Positions 53,406 through 62,222 of a stretch of DNA of 64,000 nucleotides are shown one piece after another. The position numbers were made by a program, and so were the translations under genes. The stretch comes from Modestobacter roseus (GTDB lineage Bacteria > Actinomycetota > Actinomycetes > Mycobacteriales > Geodermatophilaceae): contig NZ_VLKF01000001.1 of NCBI RefSeq assembly GCF_007994135.1, positions 3,844,001 through 3,908,000 on the forward strand. The letters run 5' to 3'. The notes beneath the pieces are model-generated. The model ran no database searches. It was not told the DNA's origin and saw only the letters and a program-made list of their open reading frames with translations. Numbering within the stretch: the first letter of the stretch is position 1; each line of letters begins with the position of its first letter.

Positions 53406-55337
53406 GTGACGAGACGTCTGGCGGCCGTGCCGCTCGCCCTCCTCCTCCTGGCCGCCGGCTGCACCAGCTCCGGGGAGGACGACGACGCCGCGGCCTCGTC
53501 GAGCGCCCCGGCCCGGGAGGTCTCCTGGGGCGCCTGCGACGTCGACGTGCCGGCCGGTGTCGACCTGGAGTGCGGCACCCTCGAGGTGCCCGCCGACCGC
53601 ACGGACCCGGACTCGCCGACGATCGAGCTGGCCTTCGGCGTCGTCGCCGCGGCGGACGACGACGCGGCCGCGGACCCGCTCGTCTACCTCTCCGGCGGCC
53701 CCGGGCAGGGGACGCTGGACCTGGTTCCGGTGGCGTTCGGGCAGCTGTACGAGCCGCTCGCCCAGGACCGGGACCTGATCCTCCTCGACCAGCGCGGCAC
53801 CGGGCTGAGCGAGCCGTCGCTGGCCTGCGACGAATACAGCTCGTGGGTGCGGGAGTCGCTGGGGTCGGCCGAGCCGGTGGAGGAGCTGGCGGCCCAGGCC
53901 GCTGCCTCGCTGGAGGAGTGCCGGCAGCGGCTGGTCGACGAGGGGGTGGACGTCGCCGACTACGACAGCGCCGCGTCCGCCGCCGACCTGGACGACCTGC
54001 GCCGCGCGCTGGGCCACGAGGAGTGGAACCTCTACGGGATCTCCTACGGCACCCGGCTGGCGCAGACCGCCATGCGCGACACCCCTGACGGCATCCGCTC
54101 GGTGGTGCTCGACGCCTCCTACCCGATCGACGCCGACCTGTACGAGGAGACGCCGGGGAACGCGGTCCGGGCCCTGGAGGCGCTGTTCGCCTCCTGCGCC
54201 GCCGACGCCGGGTGCGCCGAGCGGTACCCGGACCTGGAGCAGACCGTCACCGACCTCGCCGCGGAGCTGGACGCCGCCCCCGTACCGGTGATCGTCGTCG
54301 ACCCGACCACCGGGGAGCGGGTGGAGAGCCCGCTGGACGGCGCCGGCCTGATCGGCTTCCTGTTCCAGAGCATGTACTCCACCGAGCTGATCCCGTTCCT
54401 GCCCGAGGTGGTCGACGCCGCGGCGAACCAGGGGGAGTTCGGCACGATCGGCCTGCTGCTCGGCGCCTCCGCGCAGCAGCTGGACCTGGTCAGCATCGGT
54501 CAGCAGCTTGCCGTGCAGTGCCAGGAGGAGGTCAGCTTCAGCGACCCGGACGCCGTGGCGGACGCCGTCGCCGACAACCCGCTGGTGGCGAGCTTCTTCG
54601 ACAGCACGCCCACCATGGGGCCGGGCATCTTCGACGTCTGTGCCAGCTGGGGCGCGGGCGAGCCGGGAGACGGCGAGAACGAGGCGCTGGACAGCGACCT
54701 GCCCACCCTGGTGCTGGCCGGTGAGCTCGACCCGATCACCCCGCCGCGGTGGGGCGAGCAGCTCGCCGAGGAGCTGGGGAACAGCGTCTACGTCGAGTTC
54801 CCCGGCACCGGGCACGGATCCGTGGGCACGCACGAGTGCGCGGCGCAGCTGACCCGGGAGTTCCTGGCCGACCCGGGCAGCGAGCCCGACACCGCGTGCG
54901 TCGACGACGTCGAGGCGCCCGCGTTCACCGCCGAGGGCGTGCAGGTGGAGATGACGGACTGGGAGAGCGAGGAGCTGAGCGTCTCCGGCGTCCGGCCGGA
55001 CGGGTGGGCCGAGGTGGTCCCCGGCGCGTTCCAGCAGTCGCCGCTGGTCACCCTGGTGCAGCAGGTGGCCCCCGGGGCCACGGCCGACCAGGTGCTCCAG
55101 CAGCTGGCCGCACAGCTGGGTGGCGCGCCGCTGGAACCGGTGGACCGGCTGGAGACGGAGTCGGCCACCTGGGACCTGTACCGGGTCGACGACCTCGGCC
55201 AGCGGGTGGACCTCGCCCTGGCGGAGTCCGACGCCGGGCTGGCCGTGGTGCAGCTGACGTCGAGCCCGGCGCGCAGCGACGTCTACCGGGAGCAGGTCTT
55301 CCTCCCCGCCGTCGAGGCCTTCGCCCCGGGAGCCTGA
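53406..55337 (+). CDS. Secreted lipoprotein alpha/beta hydrolase (SlpD/tripeptidyl-aminopeptidase-like)
   Basis: The protein is about 643 residues with a lipoprotein signal (RRLAAVPLALLLLAAGC) and an alpha/beta hydrolase core: DPLVYLSGGPGQGTLD for the oxyanion hole, DLILLDQRGTGLSEP, nucleophile in YGISYGTRLAQTAM, Asp in LVLAGELDPITPP and His in FPGTGHGSVGTHEC. It belongs to the proline iminopeptidase/Slp family with a C-terminal TAP-like domain, plus an extra C-terminal region of about 130 residues. It acts outside the membrane on peptides. A TTG four codons upstream is another possible start. Confidence 0.88.
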   Translation: MTRRLAAVPLALLLLAAGCTSSGEDDDAAASSSAPAREVSWGACDVDVPAGVDLECGTLEVPADRTDPDSPTIELAFGVVAAADDDAAADPLVYLSGGPGQGTLDLVPVAFGQLYEPLAQDRDLILLDQRGTGLSEPSLACDEYSSWVRESLGSAEPVEELAAQAAASLEECRQRLVDEGVDVADYDSAASAADLDDLRRALGHEEWNLYGISYGTRLAQTAMRDTPDGIRSVVLDASYPIDADLYEETPGNAVRALEALFASCAADAGCAERYPDLEQTVTDLAAELDAAPVPVIVVDPTTGERVESPLDGAGLIGFLFQSMYSTELIPFLPEVVDAAANQGEFGTIGLLLGASAQQLDLVSIGQQLAVQCQEEVSFSDPDAVADAVADNPLVASFFDSTPTMGPGIFDVCASWGAGEPGDGENEALDSDLPTLVLAGELDPITPPRWGEQLAEELGNSVYVEFPGTGHGSVGTHECAAQLTREFLADPGSEPDTACVDDVEAPAFTAEGVQVEMTDWESEELSVSGVRPDGWAEVVPGAFQQSPLVTLVQQVAPGATADQVLQQLAAQLGGAPLEPVDRLETESATWDLYRVDDLGQRVDLALAESDAGLAVVQLTSSPARSDVYREQVFLPAVEAFAPGA

Positions 55338-55341
55338 CCCC

Positions 55342-55491
55342 TTGTCCTCGGCGCGTGCTGCTGTGGTTGCCGTAGCGCCGGGTGGCCGGGTCGTCCCGGA
55401 CGACCCGGGCTGGATCGGTGTGGTCCTCACCGTCCTCGCGTTCGGTGCCATGGCCGTGATCGCTGTCGTCCTGTGGCGCAATCGGCGATGA
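55342..55491 (+). CDS. Micro-protein with one transmembrane helix
   Basis: A 49-codon frame from TTG (or 42 from GTG at 55363) reads WIGVVLTVLAFGAMAVIAVV, a single hydrophobic helix, followed by LWRNRR. Third-position G/C use is good. The gene starts four bases past the peptidase stop and may be co-translated. No family is recognised; a membrane anchor or regulator for the secreted peptidase is only a guess. Confidence 0.5.
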   Translation: MSSARAAVVAVAPGGRVVPDDPGWIGVVLTVLAFGAMAVIAVVLWRNRR

Positions 55492-55532
55492 GCCCACGAG
55501 TGGCCGCGCCCGCGGAGCGGCGGATGCGTCAG

Positions 55533-55568
55533 GCGCCACCCGCGCCACCCGCGCCACCCGCGCCACCC
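55533..55568. repeat. Four tandem copies of GCGCCACCC
   Basis: The 9-bp unit occurs four times without interruption in the gap before the HTH gene. It is non-coding in any supported gene and may be a slippage-prone spacer. Confidence 0.9.
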
Positions 55569-55592
55569 GGTCGAGGTATGCGCGTTCGCGAG

Positions 55593-55623
55593 TTGGACCT
55601 GGAACAGTTGTGCTGGCGATAGT
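55593..55623 (+). promoter_or_regulatory. Candidate promoter of the HTH/nucleotidyltransferase pair
   Basis: TTGGAC (55593-55598) and GATAGT (55618-55623) are separated by 19 bases and lie 31 bases before the GTG at 55655. Spacing is slightly long, so this is tentative. Confidence 0.4.
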
Positions 55624-55654
55624 GTTTCGTGGACAGCTGGTCGAGGGAGGGCGC

Positions 55655-56377
55655 GTGGAGAGGTCGGTCGCGGACGCCGCCGCTGCCCTCGGCGTCGCCG
55701 AGTCGCGCGTCAGACAGCTGCTCCAGTCCGGGCGGCTCCGTGGTCGGAAGCTCGGCTCCATCTGGCTGATCGACAGCGGCGAGATCGAGCGCGCGAAGCG
55801 GGAGAACGGCGTCCCTGGCAGGCCGCTGGCCCCGCGTATCGCCGCCGGCGTCCTGGACCTCCTCGACGGGGGCGCCGCGCCGTGGCTGAACCGGGCTGAT
55901 CGGAGCCGGGCTCGAGTGCACGCCAGGCAGCTGGCCGGCGCCGATGCCCGACGCTGGCGGGCCGCCCTGCGAAAGCGCCACGAGCGCATCCTGTGCCTCG
56001 CGCACCCGGCAGCGCTGCCCCGTCTGGCCGCTGCAGCACAGGTCGTCCGGGCAGGTCCGGTGGCGGCGGCAGCCGCCGGGGCCGACGTGGTGGCCGTCGG
56101 GGCCGCGCTGGAGGTCTACGTCCCGGAGGCGATCTGGTCAGACCTGGCCCGACGCCTGGCGATCCGGCAGGACGTCGGCTTCCAGGCTGCCAACCTGGTC
56201 GTGCGGGTGCCCGTCGACGTGTGGCCGTTCGCCGACGAGGCCGAGGCGCGTCCGGGACTCGCGATGCTCGCCGCCGACCTGCTCGACTCCGGTGAGCCGC
56301 GTGCGCTGAGTGCCGGCGCCCAGGCGCTCAACGGGCTCGCGGGCCGGCTACCCGCCAGTCGACGGGTACGGGCATGA
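55655..56377 (+). CDS. HTH protein, probable antitoxin of a nucleotidyltransferase pair
   Basis: The 240-residue protein has an N-terminal excisionase/MerR-like helix-turn-helix (VADAAAALGVAESRVRQLLQ, RKLGSIWLIDSGEIERAKR). The C-terminal half contains NLVVRVPVDVWPF and a final MLAADLLDSGEPRALSAGAQAL pattern, like that of AbiEi-type antitoxins. It is coupled by an ATGA overlap to a nucleotidyltransferase-like protein. I propose it as the DNA-binding antitoxin. The GTG start has GGGAGG four bases upstream; a GTG 15 codons earlier is possible. Confidence 0.65.
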   Translation: MERSVADAAAALGVAESRVRQLLQSGRLRGRKLGSIWLIDSGEIERAKRENGVPGRPLAPRIAAGVLDLLDGGAAPWLNRADRSRARVHARQLAGADARRWRAALRKRHERILCLAHPAALPRLAAAAQVVRAGPVAAAAAGADVVAVGAALEVYVPEAIWSDLARRLAIRQDVGFQAANLVVRVPVDVWPFADEAEARPGLAMLAADLLDSGEPRALSAGAQALNGLAGRLPASRRVRA

Positions 56378-57129
56378 CCGCGTCGCCCCAGCGAGTCGTG
56401 CACCTGCCCACCCTCGGCGCTCCGGTCGACCTGCTCTGGCACGTTCTCCTGGACCTGGCCGACGCGCTGCCCGACCAGTGGACGCTCGTCGGCGGCCAGA
56501 TGGTCCTCGTCCATGCACTGGAGCAGCGGACCATGCCCTCGGTGGTCAGCCAGGACGGCGACGTCGTCGCCGACGTCCGGGCAGCCCCAGAGGTCCTTCC
56601 CCGCATCGCTGCTGCGCTGGCGATGGCGGACTTCGTCCCGGACATCAGCGCCGAGGGCGTCGCCCACCGCTTCGTCCACCCCGCCGAGCCTCGCCCGGTC
56701 GTCGTCGACGTCCTCGCACCCGAAGGGCTCCGGCCGGACACACCGCTGTACACCGTCCGTCCTGGTCGGACGATCCAGTCACCTGGTGGGACGCAGGCGC
56801 TCATCCGTACCGAGCCGGTCGAGATCCACCATGAGGGTCGCGTCGGCACGATCCCCTGCCCCTCGCTGCTCGGCGCGATCGTGATCAAGGCAGCGGCGTG
56901 CGGGCTCGGCGGCGACGTCAGCCGGCATCATCGCGACCTGGCCCTCTTGCTGTCCCTCGTCGCGGACCCCTTTGCGATGGCGGATCAGATGACGTCGAAG
57001 GACCGGCGCCGCCTGCATCGCGTGGCTGCCTTGCGGGACGACACCCATGCCGCGTGGACTCTCCTGCAGCAGGGGCAGGCCGCAGCCGGACGGTCGGCCC
57101 TCGACGTCCTCATCGCCACCGACGCCTGA
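56374..57129 (+). CDS. Nucleotidyltransferase-fold protein, probable toxin
   Basis: The 251-residue protein has the nucleotidyltransferase plan: TLVGGQMVLVHAL with the G40-G41 loop, acidic pair D61-x-D63 in SQDGDVVADV and a third aspartate in RPVVVDVLAP (D112). This matches AbiEii/DUF1814-like enzymes, some of which inactivate tRNA or other targets by nucleotide addition. Overlap with the HTH gene suggests a type IV-like toxin-antitoxin pair. Spacing between the GG and DxD motifs (19 residues) is longer than usual, so family assignment is moderate. Confidence 0.62.
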   Translation: MTASPQRVVHLPTLGAPVDLLWHVLLDLADALPDQWTLVGGQMVLVHALEQRTMPSVVSQDGDVVADVRAAPEVLPRIAAALAMADFVPDISAEGVAHRFVHPAEPRPVVVDVLAPEGLRPDTPLYTVRPGRTIQSPGGTQALIRTEPVEIHHEGRVGTIPCPSLLGAIVIKAAACGLGGDVSRHHRDLALLLSLVADPFAMADQMTSKDRRRLHRVAALRDDTHAAWTLLQQGQAAAGRSALDVLIATDA

Positions 57130-57141
57130 TCGACCGGCTGG

Positions 57142-58359
57142 TCAGACCAGCGGCTCGCGCAGCACCGGGCAGGACATGCACCGGGGGCCACCGCGGCCGC
57201 TGCCGAGCTCCGACCCGGCGATCGCCAGCACCTCGATGCCGGCCTTCTCCAGCGCCGCGTTGGTGACGGTGTTCCGCTCGTAGGCCACCGCCAGCCGGGG
57301 CGCGAGCGCCAGGGTGTTGTTGCCGTCGTCCCACTGCTCGCGCTCGGCGGTCACCGGGTCCAGGCCGGTGTCGATCACCCGCAGCCGGTCGATGCCCATC
57401 GCCTCGGCGGCGGCGTCCAGGAACGGCCGGGGCCCGCGCACGGTCAGCTCCACCGTGTCGGCGTCGTCGGGCAGCTCGTCGCTGGTGACGGTCCACGCGC
57501 GCAGCGAGTCGGCGACCGCCGGGTACATGACCATCGCGTCGACGTCGACCATCGTGCAGATCGTGTCCAGGTGCATGGTCGCCCGCTCCTGGGCGATCGG
57601 GACGACGAGCACGGTGTGCGCCAGCCCGCGGGCGAAGACGCGCCGGGCCAGCCGCTCCGCCCCGCCGGGCGTCGTCCGCTCGCCGACGCCGACGGCGACC
57701 ACCCCGGGCGCGAGGAGCAGCACGTCGCCGCCCTCCAGGTGCTCCAGGTGCGCGCCGTAGAGCTGCTCGGCCCCGGCGAACCGCGGGTGGTGGGTGTAGA
57801 CCGCCGTGGTCAGCGCGCTCTCCCGGGCCCGGGCCGGCATCGCCAGCGAGGTCACGGCCACCTGCCCGCCGACCCACACCGAGGAGTCGCGGGTGAACAT
57901 CAGGTTGGGCAGCGGGGGGACGACGAAGTCCCCGCGGTCCATCAGCTGGTAGGTCAGGCCCCGGCCGCCGCGCAGCTCGTCGTGCGCCACCCCGGCGATC
58001 AGTGCCTGCGCCAGGTCGTCCGGCGCCAGCCCGCCCAGGTGGGCGGTGGTCGCGTGCTGCAGCGTGGCGCCCAGCCGCGGGTCGTCGACCGCCTCGGCGA
58101 TCACCTCGTCGCGCGCGGCGGGCACCGCCATCACCTCGGTGAGCAGCCGGTGCAGGTGCAGCACCTCCACCCCGCGCTCGGTGAGCGCGGCGGCGAACGC
58201 GTCGTGCTCCTCCTGCGCGCGGGCCACCCACGGCACGCCGTCGAAGAGCAGCTCGTCGTTGTTGCGCGGGGTGAGCCGGCGCAGCTCCGCGCCCGGCCGG
58301 TGCAGCAGCACGGTGCGCAGCCGGCCGACCTCGCTGGTCACCGAGCAGGGGGCGGTCAT
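57142..58359 (-). CDS. arcA: Arginine deiminase
   Basis: The 405-residue enzyme matches Arc[55 protein letters not shown] with the catalytic His/Asp, and the C-terminal GGPRCMSCP with catalytic Cys (about C394). It converts arginine to citrulline and ammonia. The usual partners arcB (ornithine carbamoyltransferase), arcC and arcD are not next to it. It converges on the toxin-like gene. Confidence 0.96.
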   Translation of the reverse strand: MTAPCSVTSEVGRLRTVLLHRPGAELRRLTPRNNDELLFDGVPWVARAQEEHDAFAAALTERGVEVLHLHRLLTEVMAVPAARDEVIAEAVDDPRLGATLQHATTAHLGGLAPDDLAQALIAGVAHDELRGGRGLTYQLMDRGDFVVPPLPNLMFTRDSSVWVGGQVAVTSLAMPARARESALTTAVYTHHPRFAGAEQLYGAHLEHLEGGDVLLLAPGVVAVGVGERTTPGGAERLARRVFARGLAHTVLVVPIAQERATMHLDTICTMVDVDAMVMYPAVADSLRAWTVTSDELPDDADTVELTVRGPRPFLDAAAEAMGIDRLRVIDTGLDPVTAEREQWDDGNNTLALAPRLAVAYERNTVTNAALEKAGIEVLAIAGSELGSGRGGPRCMSCPVLREPLV

Positions 58360-58437
58360 GCGGTCGAGCCTCGCCGATCACGGCGTCCGCGGCCAGCCCG
58401 GAACGGGTGACCCTGCTGGTCGTGGTCCACTACCGGC

Positions 58438-58692
58438 GTGACGCCGGTCGACCCGCCCCCTCCGCCGCCCACGCCCGGCGGCCAGCCGCGCTGGCTGGTC
58501 GTGCTGCTCGCCGCGGGGCTCTCGTTCCTCGTCGCCGCGGTGCTGCTGCTGGTCCTCCAGCTGGCCGGCGTCGACCGGATCGGGTTCCTCGGGCTGCTGC
58601 TGGTGCTCATCGCGGCCGCCGTCGCCGGGGGGTACGCCACCCGGGCGGTGGCGGGGCGGCTGCCCCCGGTGGGCCGGCGCCCGCGCGGCTGA
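58438..58692 (+). CDS. Small two-helix membrane protein
   Basis: The 84-residue protein has a proline-rich N-terminus (PPPPPPTPGG) and two transmembrane helices (about 20-42 and 48-68). Strong codon bias supports coding. No family is recognised. It converges on the SARP regulator gene with five bases between stops. Confidence 0.65.
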   Translation: MTPVDPPPPPPTPGGQPRWLVVLLAAGLSFLVAAVLLLVLQLAGVDRIGFLGLLLVLIAAAVAGGYATRAVAGRLPPVGRRPRG

Positions 58693-58697
58693 CCGGT

Positions 58698-61600
58698 TCA
58701 GACCGCGGCCGGCCCGGACCGGGCCCCGACGCGCGCGAGGTGGCGCTCCGCGGTGGACACCTGCCAGGGCGAGCCGACGGCGCGCCCCTGGCGTGCCGCG
58801 GCGCGCCACGACTCGACCGCGGCCGGCAGGTCGCCGCACCGCTCGACGAGCCGGCCCATCAGCTCGTCGTAGGAGCCGAGGCTGAACGCCGGGGTGCCGA
58901 GGACGGCCTGGCGGCCGCGGAAGGGCGCCAGCGCGGTGAGGGCGGCCTCCCAGGCCCGCGGGTCGTCCAGCAGCAGCGCGGACTCACCCTCCAGCAGCAC
59001 CACCACGTCCGACGCCCAGTCGCGCACCGCCGAGCGGCCCCAGCGGCGGCGCAGCCGACGGGCCTCGTCCGGTGCGCCGGACTCCGCCGCGGCGATCACC
59101 GCCATCTCCCGCAGCAGCGGGCTGCCCTCGTCGCCGGTCTCGACCAGCAGGTCCAGCACCGTGTCCAGGCGTCCCTCGGGGCGGCGCAGGGTGAACTGGT
59201 GCGCGGCCCAGGCGTGCCGGGCGTGCGGGGTGACCACCCGGAAGAGCTCGTAGGCCTCCCGCGTCAGCTCGTCCGCGGCGGGTGTGTCACCACGCAGCCA
59301 GGCCGCGCCGGCCGCCTGCCACAGCACCTGGGGGCGGACCTCGGGCCCGGAGAGGGACAGCGCCAGCCGCCGGCCCGCGCCCTGGTCGGCCTCGAAGCCG
59401 GCCCGGTCGCCCAGGTGCAGCCGGATCGCCGCCCGGTGCAGCCGGGCGAAGAACTCGGTGCGGCGCGGGAGCCCGCGACCGGCCAGCGCGAGCGCCTCGT
59501 CGGCCGCCGCCAGCCGCAGCTCCGCGGCGCCCGGGCGCCCCCAGACGGCCAGCCCGTAGTTGTTCAGCGTCCGGCCGAGCAGCTCCGGGTCATCCAGGCG
59601 GCGAGCGAGCGCGACCGCATGCCCGGCCGACCGGGGGCCGCGCTCGAGGTCCTCGCTGAAGGCCAGCTCCACTCCGAGGGTGCCGAGCAGCCGGGCCCGG
59701 CGCCGGTCGTCGTCCAGGGTGGACCGTTCCGCCGAGGGCTCGTCGGCGAGCAGCTCCTCCAGGACGGCGACCATCTCGGCGTCGACCACGCCGTGGGGGC
59801 GCCAGTTCCACAGGGTGACCCCGCCCCACACCGCGGCCGCCTCGCCGAGCCGCCGCCGGTCACCGAGCTCCCGGGCGCAGGAGATCGCCTCGGCGACCAC
59901 CGACTGGGCGTCCAGCAGGTGCCCGCTGCGCAGCAGGTCGTCACCGAGGGTGATCAGCAGGTCCAGCCGCCTCCCCGGGGTCTCCGGACGGTCCGTGACC
60001 AGGAGGTCCAGCGCACGGCGGGTGTGCCCCGCCGCCTCGTCGTGCGCCAGCCGCGCACGGGCGGCGTCGGCGGCGGCCACCGACGCGCGGATCGCCGGGT
60101 CGGGCCCGGTGACCGGCACCGCCTCGACGTGGTGCCGGGCCAGCCGCTCGGCGAGTGCGGCGGCGGCCGGACCGGTGACCCCGGCGCGCTGGCGTTCCAG
60201 CGCCGCCGCCACCCGGGCGTGCAGCCAGGCGCGCAGCACCGGGGTGAGGTCGCCGACCACGACCTCCTGCACGAGCGCGTGCGTGAACCGCCAGCTCCAC
60301 GGCGCGTCGCCGGGCACGACCAGCCCCATCGCGACCGCCGTGTCCATCGCCGTCAGCACCTGGTCGGTGGCGGGGCCGGCCGCCTCCAGCAGGTCGAGCG
60401 GGGCCTCGCGGCCGATCACGGCCGCGAACTGGAGGACCTCCTCGGTGCTGTCCGGCAGTCGGGCCAGCCGGGTCCGGAGCACGTCGCGCACCGAGGGCGG
60501 CACGGGCACGCGGTCCAGACGGCGGCCGTGCCCGCCCATCCACCGGGACAGCTCCACGACGAAGTAGGGGTTCCCCCCGGTGCGGTCGTGCACGGCCGTG
60601 GCGAGCTCGCGGTCGCTCGCGGTGCCCAGCTGGGCGGTGAGCAGGGCGCCGACGTCGTCGGTGCCCAGCCCGCCGAGCACCAGCCGGGTGAGCGCCGGCT
60701 CGCGGCCCAGCCGGGACAGCAGCTGCTCGACGGCGGCCGGCAGCAGCTCGCCCGTGGTGCGGACGGTGAGCACCAGCAGCAGCGGCGACCGGGGGAGGTG
60801 CCGGACGAGCAGGCCCAGCAGCACGAGGGTCGTGGTGTCGGCGGCCTGCACGTCGTCCAGGACGACGACGACCGGCGTGGACCGCGGTGCGCCCGTGGCC
60901 GCCACCAGGCGGGTGCGCAGTTCCTGGAACAGGCGGAACCGGGCGGCGTCGGCATCGGCCTCCTCGGCGCCGGCCGGGCTGAGCTCGGGCTGGTCGAGCT
61001 GGTCCAGCGCCTGGGTCCACGGCCACAGGGCGGGGGCCCCGGGCTCGTCGGCGCAGCGGCTCCAGGCGACCGGCCAGCCCCGCCGTCGCGCCCGGTCGGC
61101 CACGGCCTCGGCGAGCCGGGTCTTCCCGATCCCCGCCTCGCCCTCGACGAGCGCCACGGCCGGGCGTCCCGCGGCGACCTGACCGAGCAGCGTCTCCAGC
61201 CGGGACAGCTCGGCGGCGCGGCCGACCAGCGTCTCCTCCTCCGGCGGGGGGTGCGCCACGTGCGGAGCCGGCAGCTCCGGCCGGGGAACCCGGGACTGCA
61301 GGGCGGGGTCGTGCCGGAGCACCGCCCGCTCGAGGTCGCGCAGCTCCGGGCCCGGGTCGATGCCCAGCTCGGCACGCAGCAGCCCGGCGCAGCGCCGCAC
61401 CGCGGCCAGCGCGTCGGCCTGCCGGTCGGCGAGGTACAGGGCCGCGACCAGCCGGGCCCACAAGCGCTCCCGCAGCGGGTGGTCGGCCACCAGCTGCTGG
61501 AGGTCGGCCACCGCTGCCTCCGGCCGGCCGACGGCGACCAGGGCGTCGCACCGGCGTTCGCGTGCCCGCACCCGCAGCTCGGTCAGCCGCTGCCGCTCGG

Positions 61601-62072
61601 TGACCGACGACGGGGAGTCGGTCAGCTCGGCCAGGGGCGCACCGCGCCAGAGCGCGAGGGCCCGGTCCAGCAGCTGCACGCCACCGCCGGGGTCACCCGC
61701 GGCCACCGCCCGGTCGCCGCGGTCGACCAGGTCGGTGAAGCAGGTGAGGTCGACGTCCGCGGGAGCGGCGTCCAGCAGGTAGCCCGGCGGGCGGGTGAGC
61801 AGCACCCGCGGTGGTTCGCGCGGCGCCCGGCCGGGCTCGAGGAGGCGGCGCAGCTGGGCGACGTAGGTCTGCAGCGTGGCCGTCGCGGTCGCCGGGGGCT
61901 CGTCGCCCCACAGCGCCGCCACGATCCGGTCGACGGGGACCACCCGCCCGGGCTCGGCGAGCAGCAGGGTCAGCAGGGCGCGGGGTTTCGCGGCGCCCAC
62001 GTCGACGAGGTGGCCGTCGTCGTCGGCCACCTCCAGCGGTCCCAGCACCCGGAAGCGCACGGCGGGCAGCAT
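58698..62072 (-). CDS. SARP/BTAD transcriptional regulator with AAA/LuxR-like ATPase and TPR region
   Basis: The 1124-residue protein starts with an OmpR-type winged helix (VRFRVLGPLEVADDDGHLVD, PVDRIVAALWGDEPP), then a BTAD helical domain (to about 250). An AAA_16 ATPase follows: Walker A VEGEAGIGKTRLAEAV near 300 and Walker B VVVLDDVQAAD. A long alpha-helical TPR-like C-terminus (to 1124) contains sequences like LEELLADEPSAERSTLDD. This is the large AfsR/SARP-like architecture that activates secondary metabolism or specific operons. The ATG chosen has no ribosome site. It diverges from a flavin oxidoreductase across direct repeats. Confidence 0.9.
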   Translation of the reverse strand: MLPAVRFRVLGPLEVADDDGHLVDVGAAKPRALLTLLLAEPGRVVPVDRIVAALWGDEPPATATATLQTYVAQLRRLLEPGRAPREPPRVLLTRPPGYLLDAAPADVDLTCFTDLVDRGDRAVAAGDPGGGVQLLDRALALWRGAPLAELTDSPSSVTERQRLTELRVRARERRCDALVAVGRPEAAVADLQQLVADHPLRERLWARLVAALYLADRQADALAAVRRCAGLLRAELGIDPGPELRDLERAVLRHDPALQSRVPRPELPAPHVAHPPPEEETLVGRAAELSRLETLLGQVAAGRPAVALVEGEAGIGKTRLAEAVADRARRRGWPVAWSRCADEPGAPALWPWTQALDQLDQPELSPAGAEEADADAARFRLFQELRTRLVAATGAPRSTPVVVVLDDVQAADTTTLVLLGLLVRHLPRSPLLLVLTVRTTGELLPAAVEQLLSRLGREPALTRLVLGGLGTDDVGALLTAQLGTASDRELATAVHDRTGGNPYFVVELSRWMGGHGRRLDRVPVPPSVRDVLRTRLARLPDSTEEVLQFAAVIGREAPLDLLEAAGPATDQVLTAMDTAVAMGLVVPGDAPWSWRFTHALVQEVVVGDLTPVLRAWLHARVAAALERQRAGVTGPAAAALAERLARHHVEAVPVTGPDPAIRASVAAADAARARLAHDEAAGHTRRALDLLVTDRPETPGRRLDLLITLGDDLLRSGHLLDAQSVVAEAISCARELGDRRRLGEAAAVWGGVTLWNWRPHGVVDAEMVAVLEELLADEPSAERSTLDDDRRRARLLGTLGVELAFSEDLERGPRSAGHAVALARRLDDPELLGRTLNNYGLAVWGRPGAAELRLAAADEALALAGRGLPRRTEFFARLHRAAIRLHLGDRAGFEADQGAGRRLALSLSGPEVRPQVLWQAAGAAWLRGDTPAADELTREAYELFRVVTPHARHAWAAHQFTLRRPEGRLDTVLDLLVETGDEGSPLLREMAVIAAAESGAPDEARRLRRRWGRSAVRDWASDVVVLLEGESALLLDDPRAWEAALTALAPFRGRQAVLGTPAFSLGSYDELMGRLVERCGDLPAAVESWRAAARQGRAVGSPWQVSTAERHLARVGARSGPAAV

Positions 62073-62111
62073 GGCAGCGGGAGGCCGCGCTGCACAGGGG
62101 CCTGGGACGTG

Positions 62112-62153
62112 ACTGGAGCGGGCGGTACAGCGGGGCTCCAGTTCGGCTCCAGT
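62112..62153. promoter_or_regulatory. SARP-type 11-bp-spaced direct repeats
   Basis: GGCTCCAGT occurs at 62134-62142 and 62145-62153 in direct orientation, 11 bp apart (one helical turn). The inverted form ACTGGAGC lies at 62112-62119. SARP proteins typically bind such 11-bp direct repeats, so this is a likely target of the adjacent regulator. The remainder of the 150-base gap shows nothing else. Confidence 0.65.
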
Positions 62154-62222
62154 GCGGGGCGGGACGGTGTGCGCCGTCCGAACCACCGCCGCGGTGACCC
62201 GCGGCCACCTGCGAGGAACCCG

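Noticed and set aside
55533-55568. CRISPR array.
   Set aside because: The units are 9 bp with no spacers, and no cas genes occur in the window.
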